A stretch of DNA of 64,000 nucleotides from Setophaga petechia (lineage: Eukaryota; Chordata; Aves; Passeriformes; Parulidae): positions 6,883,040 to 6,947,039 of the forward strand of contig JANCRA010000039.1 in assembly GCA_024362935.1 (NCBI GenBank), written 5' to 3'. The position numbers were made by a program, and so were the translations under genes. Below the pieces are notes generated by a model that had not been told where the DNA came from, ran no database searches, and worked only from the letters and a program-made list of their open reading frames with translations. Within the stretch, counting starts at the first letter, position 1. Every line of letters begins with the position of its first letter. Below, in pieces: positions 34,301 to 47,700 of this stretch.

Positions 34301-36115
34301 AGAGGGCTGCAGTGTGTTCTGTAACAAGAAAAAGAAAGTTGTCTAAGACGCCTTCCTTTGAAGTATTAATGTGAAGGGAAAGGCAAGAGAGTGGGAAAGT
34401 ACTGTTTTCTAGCGCTTTGCAACCTGCTAACAGAATCCCAGTGCTGTGTAGCAATTAGCTGTTCAGTGCACTGCAGTAAGTGTTTCTTGTCACCTACATC
34501 TAAGCAAAAAGCTTTTTCACTATGTCTCGCAAGGAGAAAACCTTCCTGCTCACTAAACATTTCCTATCGTGTTTTAGAAGTTGCACAGAGGTCTGCAGTG
34601 TTTTTTGACACAAGAAAAAGAAAGTTGTCTAAGACGCCTTCCTTTCAAGTATTAATGTGAAGGGTAAGGCAAGAGAGTGGGAAAGTACTGTTTTCTAGCA
34701 CTTTGCAAGCTGCTAACACAATCCCAGTTCTGTGCAGCAATTAGCTTTTCAGTGCACTGCAGTGAGTGTTTCTTCTAACCTACATCTAAGCAAATAGCTT
34801 TTTCACTATGTCTCGCAAGGAGAAAACCTTCCTGCTCACTAAACAACTTCCATCGTGTTCTAGATGTTGCAGAGAGGGCTGCAGAGTTTTTTGACACAAG
34901 AAAAAGAAAGTTGTCTAAGATGCCTTCCTTTCAAGTATTAATGTGAAGGGAAAGGCAAGAGAGTGGGAAAGTACTGTTTTCTAGCACTTTGCAAGCTGCT
35001 AACACAATCCCAGTGCTGTGTAGCAATTAGCTTGTCAGTGCACGGCACTAAGTGTTTCTTGATACCTACATCTGAGCAAATAGCTTTTTCACTTTCTCTC
35101 GCAAGGGGAAAACGTTGCTGCTCACTAAACAACTTCCATCGTGTTGTAGAAGTTGCACAGAGGGCTGCAGTGTGTTTTGCAAAATGTAAAAGAAAGTTGT
35201 CTAAGACGCCTTCCTTTCAAGTATTAATGTGAAGGGAAAGGCAAGAGAGTGGGAAAGTACTGTTTTCTAGCACTTTGCAAGCTGCTAACACAATCCCAGT
35301 TCTGTGTAGCAGTTATCTTTTCAGTGCACTGCAGTAAGTGTTTCTTGTCACCTACATCTAAGCAAATAGCTTTTTCACTGTTTCTCGCAAGGAGAAAACC
35401 TTCCTGCTCACTAAACAACTTCCATCGTGTTGTAGATGTTGCAGTGAGGGCTGCAGAGTTTTTTGAGAAAAGAAAAAGAAAGTTGTCTAAGACGCCTTCC
35501 TTTCAAGTATTAATGTGAAGGGAAAGGCAAGAGAGTGGGAAAGTACTGTTTTCTAGCACTTTGCAAGCTGCTAACACAATCCCAGTGCTGTGTAGCGGTT
35601 AGCTGTTCAGTGCACTGCAGTAAGTGTTTCTTGTCACCTACATCTAAGCAAATAGCTTTTTCACTATGTCTCGCAAGGAGAAAACCTTCCTGCTCACTAA
35701 ACATCTCCTATCGTGTTCTAGAAGATGCACAGAGGGCTGCAGTGTGTTCTGTAACAAGAAAAAGAAAGTTGTCTAAGACGCCTTCCTTTCAAGTATTAAT
35801 GTGAAGGGAAAGGCAAGAGAGTGGAAAAGTACTGTTTTCTATTACTTTGCAGGCTGCTAACACAATCGCAGTGCTGTGTAGCAGTAAGCTTTTCAGTGCA
35901 CTGCAGTAAGTGTTTCTTGTCACCTACATCTGAGGAAATAGCTTTTTCACTCTGTCTCTCAAGGAGAAAACCTTCCTGCTCACTAAACATCTCCTATCGT
36001 GTTCTAGAAGTTGCACAGACGACTGCAGTGTGTTTTGCAAAATGTAAAAGAAAGTTGTCTAAGACGCCTTCCTTTCAAGTATTAATGTGAGGGGAAAGGC
36101 AAGAGAGTGGGAAAG
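31383..36115 (+). repeat. HOR unit 7, class A, 4733 bp
   Basis: CpG monomer 31383, D1 31825, D2 32110, D3 32397, D4 32684, then eleven ordinary monomers from 32970 to 35830. It has class A content. Its CpG monomer ends with GATAGCTACT instead of GATAGGTACT, a base shared only with the units at 36116 and 44724. Private bases include GTTATCTTTTC in the 35258 monomer and GTAGCGGTTAG in the 35544 monomer. Confidence 0.93.
31431..31630 (+). promoter_or_regulatory. CpG-island-like segment, copy 7
   Basis: It is the full-length G run form. The monomer carries AAAAAGTTAC and GATAGCTACT downstream, a combination also in copies 8 and 10. Confidence 0.75.
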
Positions 36116-39100
36116 TACTGTTTTCTATCACTTTGAAAGCTGCTTACCCAATCCCAGTTTTGTGCCGCTTCGTAGTTCGCCGTTCAGAAGCTGCCGCAGT
36201 CTCTGTTTCCCGGAGAAGGGGAAGACGCTTCTTGGCGCGAAGAATCTGGTGTCGTTACGCCGATCGCGGCGTGCTCCGGAGAACAGCTACGGCCGACAGA
36301 CACCCGGAAGCGGCGCTTAAAGGCACAGTGCTCCGTCTCCTGGTCTTTAGCGTCTCCTGCCGGCTACACCTTAGCAAAAAGCTTTTTCATTATGTCTCGC
36401 CAGGAGAAACTGTGTCTGTTCACAAAAAACCTCCCATCGTGCTCTAGAGGTTGCAGGCAGCTCTGCAGAGTGTTGTGCAACAAGAAAAAGTTACTTGTCC
36501 AAAAAAGCCATCAATTCGAATGTTCCTGGAAAGGGAAAATGCAGGAGAGCGGATAGCTACTGTTTTCTACCAGTTTGCAAGCTGGACACACAATCCCAGT
36601 GTTATACTACGATTGACTTTGCAGTGCACTGTAATAATTGCCTATTGTTACTACATCTAAGCCAATAGCGTTTGCATTATATCTCTTCAGGAGAAACTGT
36701 ACCAGTTCAAAAAACAACTCTCATTTTTTCTAGAAGTTGCACGGAGGTGTGCAGAGTGTTTTGCAAGAAGCAAAAGAAAGTTGTCCAAAACTGCTGCCAT
36801 TCGAATAGTAATGCGAATGGAAAAGGCAGGAGAGTGGAAAGGTGCTATTTTCTATCTGTTTGTAAGCTGCTTACACAATCCCAGAGTTGTGCAGCAATTA
36901 GTTTTTCAGTGCACTGTAGTAGGTGCCTCTCTTCACCTGCATCTAAGCAAATTGCTTTTTCCCCATGTCTCGCAAGGAGAAACTGAGCCAGTTCAGAAAA
37001 CATCTCCCATCGAGTTCTAGAGATTGCAGGCAGGTGTGCAGAGTGTTTTGCAAGAAGCCAAAGAAAGTTGTCTAAAACGCCTTGCATTCAAATAGAAATG
37101 TGAATAGAAAAGGCAGGAGAAGGGAGAGGTACTGTTTTCTATCAATTTGCAACCTGCTTAGACAATCTGCGTGTTGTGCAGCAATTAGCTTGCAGTGCAC
37201 TGTAGTAGGTGCCTCTTTTCACCTATATCTAAGCAAATTGCTTTTTCCCCATGTCTTGCAAAGAGAAACTGAGCCAGTTCAGAAAATATCTCCCATTGAC
37301 TTCTAGAGATTGCAGGCAGGTGTGCAGAGTGTTTTGCAAGAAGCCAAAGAAAGTTGTCTAAAATTCTTTCCATTCGAATAGTAATGTGCATGGAAAAGGC
37401 AGGAAGAGTGGAAAGGTACTGTTTTCTATCACTTTGCAAGCTGGGCACACAATCCCAGTGTTGTGCATCTATTAGCTTTGCAGTGCACTGCAGTAACTGC
37501 CTGTGGTAACCTACATCTAAGCAAAAAGCTTTTTCACTATCTCTTACTAGGAGAAAATGTTCCTGCTCATTAAACAACTTCCATCGTGCTGTACAGGTTG
37601 CAGAGAGGGCTGCAGAATGTTTTGCAGCAAGAAAAAGAAAGTTGTCTAAGACGCCTTCCTTTCAAGTATTAATGTGAAGGGAAAGGCAAGAGAGTGGGAA
37701 AGTACTGTTTTCTATCACTTTGAGAGCTGCTAACACAATCCCAGTGCTGTGTACCAATTAACTTGTCACTGCACTGCAGTAAGTGTTTCTTGTCACCTAC
37801 ATCTAAGCAAATAGCTTTTTCACTATGTCTCGCAAGGAGAAAACCTTCCTGCTCACTAAACAACTTGCATCGTCTTGTAGATGTTGCAGAGAGGGCTGCA
37901 GAGTTTTTTGACACAAGAAAAAGAAAGTTGTCTAAGATGCCTTCCTTTGAAGTATTAATGTGAAGGCAAAGGCAAGAGAGTGGGAAAGTACTGTTTTCTA
38001 GCACTTTGCAAGCTGCTAACACAGTCCTAGTGCTGTGTAGCAATTAGCATTTCAGTGCACTGCAGTAAGTGTTTCTTGTCACCTACATCTAAGCAAATAG
38101 CTTTTTCACTATTTCTCGCAAGGAGAAAACCTTCCTGATCACTAAACAACTCCTATCGTGTTCTAGAAGTTGCACAGAGGGCTGCAGTGTGTTCTGTAAC
38201 AAGAAAAAGAAAGTTGTCTAAGACGCCTTCCTTTCAAGTATTAATGTGAAGGGAAAGGCAAGAGAGTGGGAAAGTACTATTTTCTAGCACTTTGCAAGGT
38301 GCTAACACAATCGCAGTGCTGTGTAGCAGTTAGCTTTTCAGTGCACTGCAGTAAGTGTTTCTTGTCACCTACATCTAAGCAAATAGCTTTTTCACTATGT
38401 CTCGCAAGGAGAAAACCTTCCTGCTCACTAAACATTTCCTATCGTGTTCAAGAAGTTGCACAGACGGCTGCAGTGTTTTTTGACACAAGAAAAAGAAAGT
38501 TGTCTAAGACGCCTTCCTTTCAAGTATTAATGTGAAGGGTAAGGCAAGAGAGTGGGAAAGTACTGTTTTCTAGCACTTTGCAAGCTGCTAACACAATCCC
38601 AGTTCTGTGCAGCAATTAGCTTTTCAGTGCACTGCAGTAAGTGTTTCTTCTAACCTACATCTAAGCAAATAGCTTTTTCACTATGTCTCCCAAGGAGAAA
38701 ACCTTCCTGCTCACTAAACATTTCCTATCGTGTTCTAGAAGTCGCAGAGAGGGCTGCAGTGTGTTCTGCAACAAGAAAAAGAAAGTTGTCTAAGACGCCT
38801 TCCTTTCAAGTGTTAATGTGAAGGGAAAGGCAAGAGAGTGGGAAAGTACTGTTTTCTAGCACTTTGCAAGCTGCTAACACAATCCCAGTGCTGTGTAGCA
38901 ATTAGCTTGTCAGTGCACGGCTGTAAGTGTTTCTTGATACCTACATCTGAGGAAATAGCATTTTCACTTTGTCTCGCAAGGGGAAAATTTTGCTGCTCAC
39001 TAAACAACTTCCATCGTGTTGTAGAAGTTGCACAGAGGGCTGCAGTGTGTTTTCCAAAATGTAAAAGAAAGTTGTCTAAGACGCCTTCCTTTCAAGTATT

Positions 39101-40276
39101 AATGTGAAGGGAAAGGCAAGAGAGTGGGAAAGTACTGTTTTCTAGCACTTTGCAAGCTGCTAACACAGTCCTAGTGCTGTGTAGCAGTTAGCTGTTCAGT
39201 GCACTACAGTAAGTGTTTCTTGTCACCTACATCTAAGCAAAAAGCTTTTTCACTATGTCTCGCAAGGAGAAAACCTTCCTGCTCACTAAACAACTTCCAT
39301 CGTGTTGTAGATGTTGCACAGAGGGCTGCAGATTTTTTTGACACAAGAAAAAGAAAGTTGTCTAAGACGCCTTCCTTTCAAGTATTAATGTGAAGGGAAA
39401 GGCAAGAGAGTGGGAAAGTACTGTTTTCTACCACTTTGCAGGCTGCTAACAGAATCCCAGTGCTGTGTAGCAATTAGCTTGTCAGTGCACGGCAGTAAGT
39501 GTTTCTTGATACCTACATCTAAGCAAATAGCTTTTTCACTATTTCTCGCAAGGAGAAAACCTTCCTGCTCACTAAACAACTTCCATCGTGTTGTAGATGT
39601 TGCAGAGAGGGCTGCAGAGTTTTTTGACACAAGAAAAAGAAAGTTGTCTAAGATGCCTTCCTTTCAAGTATTAATGTGAAGGCAAAGGCAAGAGAGTGGG
39701 AAAGTACTGTTTTCTAGCACTTTGCAAGCTGCTAACACAATCCCAGTGCTGTGTAGCAATTAGCTTGTCAGTGCACGGCAGTAAGTGTTTCTTGATACCT
39801 ACATCTGAGCAAATAGCTTTTTCACTTTGTCTCGCAAGGGGAAAACGTTGCTGCTCACTAAACAACTTCCATCGTGTTGTAGAAGTTGCACAGAGGGCTG
39901 CAGTGTGTTTTGCAAAATGTAAAAGAAAGTTGTCTAAGACGCCTTCCTTTCAAGTATTAATGTGAAGGGAAAGGCAAGAGAGTGGGAAAGTACTGTTTTC
40001 TAGCACTTTGCAAGCTGCTAACACATTCGCAGTACTGTGTACCAGTTAGCTTGTCAGTGCACGGCAGTAAGTGTTTCTTGATACCTACATCTGAGCAAAT
40101 AGCTTTTTCACTTTGTCTCGCAAGGAGAAAACCTTCCTGCTCACTAAACATCTTCTATCGTGTTCTAGAAGTTGCACAGACGACTGCAGTGTGTTTTGCA
40201 AAATGTAAAAGAAAGTTGTCTAAGACGCCTTCCTTTCAAGTATTAATGTGAGGGGAAAGGCAAGAGAGTGGGAAAG
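36116..40276 (+). repeat. HOR unit 8, class C short, 4161 bp
   Basis: CpG monomer 36116, D1 36558, D2 36843, D3 37130, D4 37417, then only nine ordinary monomers starting at 37703, 37989, 38275, 38561, 38847, 39133, 39419, 39705 and 39991. Class C marks are ATGTCTCCCAAGG in the 38561 monomer, CGGCTGTAAG in the 38847 monomer and the final monomer with ACACATTCGCAGTACTG. It is the first half of an 8608-bp dimer. Confidence 0.93.
36164..36363 (+). promoter_or_regulatory. CpG-island-like segment, copy 8
   Basis: It has the same haplotype as copy 7, although it heads a class C unit whereas copy 7 heads a class A unit. Confidence 0.75.
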
Positions 40277-43200
40277 TACTGTTTTCTATCACTTTGAAAG
40301 CTGCTTACCCAATCCCAGTTTTGTGCCGCTTCGTAGTTCGCCGTTCAGAAGCTGCCGCAGTCTCTGTTTCCCGGAGAAGGGGAAGACGCTTCTTGGCGCG
40401 AAGAATCTGGTGTCGTTACGCCGATCGCGGCGTGCTCCGGAGAACAGCTACGGCCGACAGACACCCGGAAGCGGTGCTTAAAGGCACAGTGCTCCGTCTC
40501 CTGGTCTTTAGCGTCTCCTGCCGGCTACACCTTAGCAAAAAGCTTTTTCATTATGTCTCGCCAGGAGAAACTGTGTCTGTTCACAAAAAACCTCCCATCG
40601 TGCTCTAGAGGTTGCAGGCAGCTCTGCAGAGTGTTGTGCAACAAGAAAAAGTAACTTGTCCAAAAAAGCCATCAATTCGAATGTTCCTGGAAAGGGAAAA
40701 TGCAGGAGAGCGGATAGGTACTGTTTTCTACCAGTTTGCAAGCTGGACACACAATCCCAGTGTTATACTACGATTGACTTTGCAGTGCACTGTAATAATT
40801 GCCTATTGTTACTACATCTAAGCCAATAGCGTTTGCATTATATCTCTTCAGGAGAAACTGTACCAGTTCAAAAAACAACTCTCATTTTTTCTAGAAGTTG
40901 CACGGAGGTGTGCAGAGTGTTTTGCAAGAAGCAAAAGAAAGTTGTCCAAAACTGCTGCCATTCGAATAGTAATGCGAATGGAAAAGGCAGGAGAGTGGAA
41001 AGGTGCTATTTTCTATCTGTTTGTAAGCTGCTTACACAATCCCAGAGTTGTGCAGCAATTAGTTTTTCAGTGCACTGTAGTAGGTGCCTCTCTTCACCTG
41101 CATCTAAGCAAATTGCTTTTTCCCCATGTCTCGCAAGGAGAAACTGAGCCAGTTCAGAAAACATCTCCCATCGAGTTCTAGAGATTGCAGGCAGGTGTGC
41201 AGAGTGTTTTGCAAGAAGCCAAAGAAAGTTGTCTAAAACGCCTTGCATTCAAATAGAAATGTGAATAGAAAAGGCAGGAGAAGGGAGAGGTACTGTTTTC
41301 TATCAATTTGCAACCTGCTTAGACAATCTGCGTGTTGTGCAGCAATTAGCTTGCAGTGCACTGTAGTAGGTGCCTCTTTTCACCTATATCTAAGCAAATT
41401 GCTTTTTCCCCATGTCTTGCAAAGAGAAACTGAGCCAGTTCAGAAAATATCTCCCATTGACTTCTAGAGATTGCAGGCAGGTGTGCAGAGTGTTTTGCAA
41501 GAAGCCAAAGAAAGTTGTCTAAAATTCTTTCCATTCGAATAGTAATGTGCATGGAAAAGGCAGGAAGAGTGGAAAGGTACTGTTTTCTATCACTTTGCAA
41601 GCTGGGCACACAATCCCAGTGTTGTGCATCTATTAGCTTTGCAGTGCACTGCAGTAACTGCCTGTGGTAACCTACATCTAAGCAAAAAGCTTTTTCACTA
41701 TCTCTTACTAGGAGAAAATGTTCCTGCTCATTAAACAACTTCCATCGTGCTGTACAGGTTGCAGAGAGGGCTGCAGAATGTTTTGCAGCAAGAAAAAGAA
41801 AGTTGTCTAAGACGCCTTCCTTTCAAGTATTAATGTGAAGGGAAAGGCAAGAGAGTGGGAAAGTACTGTTTTCTATCACTTTGAGAGCTGCTAACACAAT
41901 CCCAGTGCTGTGTACCAATTAACTTGTCACTGCACTGCAGTAAGTCTTTCTTGTCACCTACATCTAAGCAAATAGCTTTTTCACTATGTCTCGCAAGGAG
42001 AAAACCTTCCTGCTCACTAAACAACTTCCATCGTCTTGTAGATGTTGCAGAGAGGGCTGCAGAGTTTTTTGACACAAGAAAAAGAAAGTTGTCTAAGATG
42101 CCTTCCTTTGAAGTATTAATGTGAAGGCAAAGGCAAGAGAGTGGGAAAGTACTGTTTTCTAGCACTTTGCAAGCTGCTAACACAGTCCTAGTGCTGTGTA
42201 GCAATTAGCATTTCAGTGCACTGCAGTAAGTGTTTCTTGTCACCTACATCTAAGCAAATAGCTTTTTCACTATTTCTCGCAACGAGAAAACCTTCCTGAT
42301 CACTAAACAACTCCTATCGTGTTCTAGAAGTTGCACAGAGGGCTGCAGTGTGTTCTGTAACAAGAAAAAGAAAGTTGTCTAAGACGCCTTCCTTTCAAGT
42401 ATTAATGTGAAGGGAAAGGCAAGAGAGTGGGAAAGTACTATTTTCTAGCACTTTGCAAGGTGCTAACACAATCGCAGTGCTGTGTAGCAGTTAGCTTTTC
42501 AGTGCACTGCAGTAAGTGTTTCTTGTCACCTACATCTAAGCAAATAGCTTTTTCACTATGTCTCGCAAGGAGAAAACCTTCCTGCTCACTAAACATTTCC
42601 TATCGTGTTCAAGAAGTTGCACAGACGGCTGCAGTGTTTTTTGACACAAGAAAAAGAAAGTTGTCTAAGACGCCTTCCTTTCAAGTATTAATGTGAAGGG
42701 TAAGGCAAGAGAGTGGGAAAGTACTGTTTTCTAGCACTTTGCAAGCTGCTAACACAATCCCAGTTCTGTGCAGGAATTAGCTTTTCAGTGCACTGCAGTA
42801 AGTGTTTCTTCTAACCTACATCTAAGCAAATAGCTTTTTCACTATGTCTCCCAAGGAGAAAACCTTCCTGCTCACTAAACATTTCCTATCGTGTTCTAGA
42901 AGTCGCACAGAGGGCTGCAGTGTGTTCTGCAACAAGAAAAAGAAAGTTGTCTAAGACGCCTTCCTTTCAAGTGTTAATGTGAAGGGAAAGGCAAGAGAGT
43001 GGGAAAGTACTGTTTTCTAGCACTTTGCAAGCTGCTAACACAATCCCAGTGCTGTGTAGCAATTAGCTTGTCAGTGCACGGCTGTAAGTGTTTCTTGATA
43101 CCTACATCTGAGGAAATAGCATTTTCACTTTGTCTCGCAAGGGGAAAACTTTGCTGCTCACTAAACAACTTCCATCGTGTTGTAGAAGTTGCACAGAGGG

Positions 43201-44723
43201 CTGCAGTGTGTTTTCCAAAATGTAAAAGAAAGTTGTCTAAGACGCCTTCCTTTCAAGTATTAATGTGAAGGGAAAGGCAAGAGAGTGGGAAAGTACTGTT
43301 TTCTAGCACTTTGCAAGCTGCTAACACAGTCCTAGTGCTGTGTAGCAGTTAGCTGTTCAGTGCACTACAGTAAGTGTTTCTTGTCACCTACATCTAAGCA
43401 AAAAGCTTTTTCACTATGTCTCGCAAGGAGAAAACCTTCCTGCTCACTAAACAACTTCCATTGTGTTGTAGATGTTGCACAGAGGGCTGCAGATTTTTTT
43501 GACACAAGAAAAAGAAAGTTGTCTAAGACGCCTTCCTTTCAAGTATTAATGTGAAGGGAAAGGCAAGAGAGTGGGAAAGTACTGTTTTCTAGCACTTTGC
43601 AGGCTGCTACCACAATCCCAGTTCTGTGTAGCAATTAGCTTTTCAGTGCACTGCAGTAAGTGTTTCTTGTCACCTACATCTAAGCAAATAGCTTTTTCAC
43701 TATTTCTCGCAAGGAGAAAACCTTCCTGCTCACTAAACAACTTCCATCGTGTTGTAGATGTTGCAGAGAGGGCTGCAGAGTTTTTTGACACAAGAAAAAG
43801 AAAGTTGTCTAAGATGCCTTCCTTTCAAGTATTAATGTGAAGGCAAAGGCAAGAGAGTGGGAAAGTACTGTTTTCTAGCACTTTGCAAGCTGCTAACAGA
43901 ATCCCAGTGCTGTGTAGCAATTAGCTTGTCAGTGCACGGCAGTAAGTGTTTCTTGATACCTACATCTGAGCAAATAGCTTTTTCACTTTGTCTCGCAAGG
44001 GGAAAACGTTGCTGCTCACTAAACAACTTCCATCGTGTTGTAGAAGTTGCACAGAGGGCTGCAGTGTGTTTTGCAAAATGTAAAAGAAAGTTGTCTAAGA
44101 CGCCTTCCTTTCAAGTATTAATGTGAAGGGAAAGGCAAGAGAGTGGGAAAGTACTGTTTTCTAGCACTTTGCAAGCTGCTAACACAATCCCAGTGCTGTG
44201 TAGCAGTTAGCTGTTCAGTGCACTGCAGTAAGTGTTTCTTGTCACCTACATCTAAGCAAATAGCTTTTTCACTATGTCTCGCAAGGAGAAAACCTTCCTG
44301 CTCACTAAACATCTCCTATCGTGTTCTAGAAGATGCACAGAGGGCTGCAGTGTGTTCTGTAACAAGAAAAAGAAAGTTGTCTAAGACGCCTTCCTTTCAA
44401 GTATTAATGTGAAGGGAAAGGCAAGAGAGTGGAAAAGTACTGTTTTCTATTACTTTGCAGGCTGCTAACACAATCGCAGTGCTGTGTAGCAGTAAGCTTT
44501 TCAGTGCACTGCAGTAAGTGTTTCTTGTCACCTACATCTGAGGAAATAGCTTTTTCACTCTGTCTCTCAAGGAGAAAACCTTCCTGCTCACTAAACATCT
44601 CCTATCGTGTTCTAGAAGTTGCACAGACGACTGCAGTGTGTTTTGCAAAATGTAAAAGAAAGTTGTCTAAGACGCCTTCCTTTCAAGTATTAATGTGAGG
44701 GGAAAGGCAAGAGAGTGGGAAAG
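40277..44723 (+). repeat. HOR unit 9, class C long, 4447 bp
   Basis: CpG monomer 40277, D1 40719, D2 41004, D3 41291, D4 41578, then ten ordinary monomers. It matches unit 8 up to the monomer at 43866. There the single ACACATTCGCAG monomer is replaced by a class A pair (44152 with GAAGATGC, and 44438). The unit is therefore C-like in body and A-like at its 3' end. It carries GTAAGTCTTTC in the 41864 monomer, a base shared with the unit at 48885 and the 55777 monomer. Confidence 0.92.
40325..40524 (+). promoter_or_regulatory. CpG-island-like segment, copy 9
   Basis: One CpG is lost by C-to-T: GCGGTGCTTAAAGG replaces GCGGCGCTTAAAGG. The same change is in copies 11 and 12. The downstream form is AAAAAGTAAC. 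Confidence 0.75.
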
Positions 44724-47700
44724 TACTGTTTTCTATCACTTTGAAAGCTGCTTACCCAATCCCAGTTTTGTGCCGCTTCGTAGTTCGCCGTTCAGAAGCT
44801 GCCGCAGTCTCTGTTTCCCGGAGAAGGGGAAGACGCTTCTTGGCGCGAAGAATCTGGTGTCGTTACGCCGATCGCGGCGTGCTCCGGAGAACAGCTACGG
44901 CCGACAGACACCCGGAAGCGGCGCTTAAAGGCACAGTGCTCCGTCTCCTGGTCTTTAGCGTCTCCTGCCGGCTACACCTTAGCAAAAAGCTTTTTCATTA
45001 TGTCTCGCCAGGAGAAACTGTGTCTGTTCACAAAAAACCTCCCATCGTGCTCTAGAGGTTGCAGGCAGCTCTGCAGAGTGTTGTGCAACAAGAAAAAGTT
45101 ACTTGTCCAAAAAAGCCATCAATTCGAATGTTCCTGGAAAGGGAAAATGCAGGAGAGCGGATAGCTACTGTTTTCTACCAGTTTGCAAGCTGGACACACA
45201 ATCCCAGTGTTATACTACGATTGACTTTGCAGTGCACTGTAATAATTGCCTATTGTTACTACATCTAAGCCAATAGCGTTTGCATTATATCTCTTCAGGA
45301 GAAACTGTACCAGTTCAAAAAACAACTCTCATTTTTTCTAGAAGTTGCACGGAGGTGTGCAGAGTGTTTTGCAAGAAGCAAAAGAAAGTTGTCCAAAACT
45401 GCTGCCATTCGAATAGTAATGCGAATGGAAAAGGCAGGAGAGTGGAAAGGTGCTATTTTCTATCTGTTTGTAAGCTGCTTACACAATCCCAGAGTTGTGC
45501 AGCAATTAGTTTTTCAGTGCACTGTAGTAGGTGCCTCTCTTCACCTGCATCTAAGCAAATTGCTTTTTCCCCATGTCTCGCAAGGAGAAACTGAGCCAGT
45601 TCAGAAAACATCTCCCATCGAGTTCTAGAGATTGCAGGCAGGTGTGCAGAGTGTTTTGCAAGAAGCCAAAGAAAGTTGTCTAAAACGCCTTGCATTCAAA
45701 TAGAAATGTGAATAGAAAAGGCAGGAGAAGGGAGAGGTACTGTTTTCTATCAATTTGCAACCTGCTTAGACAATCTGCGTGTTGTGCAGCAATTAGCTTG
45801 CAGTGCACTGTAGTAGGTGCCTCTTTTCACCTATATCTAAGCAAATTGCTTTTTCCCCATGTCTTGCAAAGAGAAACTGAGCCAGTTCAGAAAATATCTC
45901 CCATTGACTTCTAGAGATTGCAGGCAGGTGTGCAGAGTGTTTTGCAAGAAGCCAAAGAAAGTTGTCTAAAATTCTTTCCATTCGAATAGTAATGTGCATG
46001 GAAAAGGCAGGAAGAGTGGAAAGGTACTGTTTTCTATCACTTTGCAAGCTGGGCACACAATCCCAGTGTTGTGCATCTATTAGCTTTGCAGTGCACTGCA
46101 GTAACTGCCTGTGGTAACCTACATCTAAGCAAAAAGCTTTTTCACTATCTCTTACTAGGAGAAAATGTTCCTGCTCATTAAACAACTTCCATCGTGCTGT
46201 ACAGGTTGCAGAGAGGGCTGCAGAATGTTTTGCAGCAAGAAAAAGAAAGTTGTCTAAGACGCCTTCCTTTCAAGTATTAATGTGAAGGGAAAGGCAAGAG
46301 AGTGGGAAAGTACTGTTTTCTATCACTTTGAGAGCTGCTAACACAATCCCAGTGCTGTGTACCAATTAACTTGTCACTGCACTGCAGTAAGTGTTTCTTG
46401 TCACCTACATCTAAGCAAATAGCTTTTTCACTATGTCTCGCAAGGAGAAAACCTTCCTGCTCACTAAACAACTTGCATCGTCTTGTAGATGTTGCAGAGA
46501 GGGCTGCAGAGTTTTTTGACACAAGAAAAAGAAAGTTGTCTAAGATGCCTTCCTTTGAAGTATTAATGTGAAGGCAAAGGCAAGAGAGTGGGAAAGTACT
46601 GTTTTCTAGCACTTTGCAAGCTGCTAACACAGTCCTAGTGCTGTGTAGCAATTAGCATTTCAGTGCACTGCAGTAAGTGTTTCTTGTCACCTACATCTAA
46701 GCAAATAGCTTTTTCACTATTTCTCGCAACGAGAAAACCTTCCTGATCACTAAACAACTCCTATCGTGTTCTAGAAGTTGCACAGAGGGCTGCAGTGTGT
46801 TCTGTAACAAGAAAAAGAAAGTTGTCTAAGACGCCTTCCTTTCAAGTATTAATGTGAAGGGAAAGGCAAGAGAGTGGGAAAGTACTATTTTCTAGCACTT
46901 TGCAAGGTGCTAACACAATCGCAGTGCTGTGTAGCAGTTAGCTTTTCAGTGCACTGCAGTAAGTGTTTCTTGTCACCTACATCTAAGCAAATAGCTTTTT
47001 CACTATGTCTCGCAAGGAGAAAACCTTCCTGCTCACTAAACATTTCCTATCGTGTTCAAGAAGTTGCACAGACGGCTGCAGTGTTTTTTGACACAAGAAA
47101 AAGAAAGTTGTCTAAGACGCCTTCCTTTCAAGTATTAATGTGAAGGGTAAGGCAAGAGAGTGGGAAAGTACTGTTTTCTAGCACTTTGCAAGCTGCTAAC
47201 ACAATCCCAGTTCTGTGCAGCAATTAGCTTTTCAGTGCACTGCAGTAAGTGTTTCTTCTAACCTACATCTAAGCAAATAGCTTTTTCACTATGTCTCCCA
47301 AGGAGAAAACCTTCCTGCTCACTAAACATTTCCTATCGTGTTCTAGAAGTCGCACAGAGGGCTGCAGTGTGTTCTGCAACAAGAAAAAGAAAGTTGTCTA
47401 AGACGCCTTCCTTTCAAGTGTTAATGTGAAGGGAAAGGCAAGAGAGTGGGAAAGTACTGTTTTCTAGCACTTTGCAAGCTGCTAACACAATCCCAGTGCT
47501 GTGTAGCAATTAGCTTGTCAGTGCACGGCTGTAAGTGTTTCTTGATACCTACATCTGAGGAAATAGCATTTTCACTTTGTCTCGCAAGGGGAAAACTTTG
47601 CTGCTCACTAAACAACTTCCATCGTGTTGTAGAAGTTGCACAGAGGGCTGCAGTGTGTTTTCCAAAATGTAAAAGAAAGTTGTCTAAGACGCCTTCCTTT

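Larger units (their letters stand above)
36116..44723 (+). repeat. 8608-bp dimeric super-repeat, first copy
   Basis: Units 8 (4161 bp) and 9 (4447 bp) together form a block whose length and monomer order recur in the next 8608 bp. Position-specific bases follow the dimer: AACTTGCATCG is only in the first half and GTAAGTCTTTC only in the second half, in both copies. Confidence 0.88.
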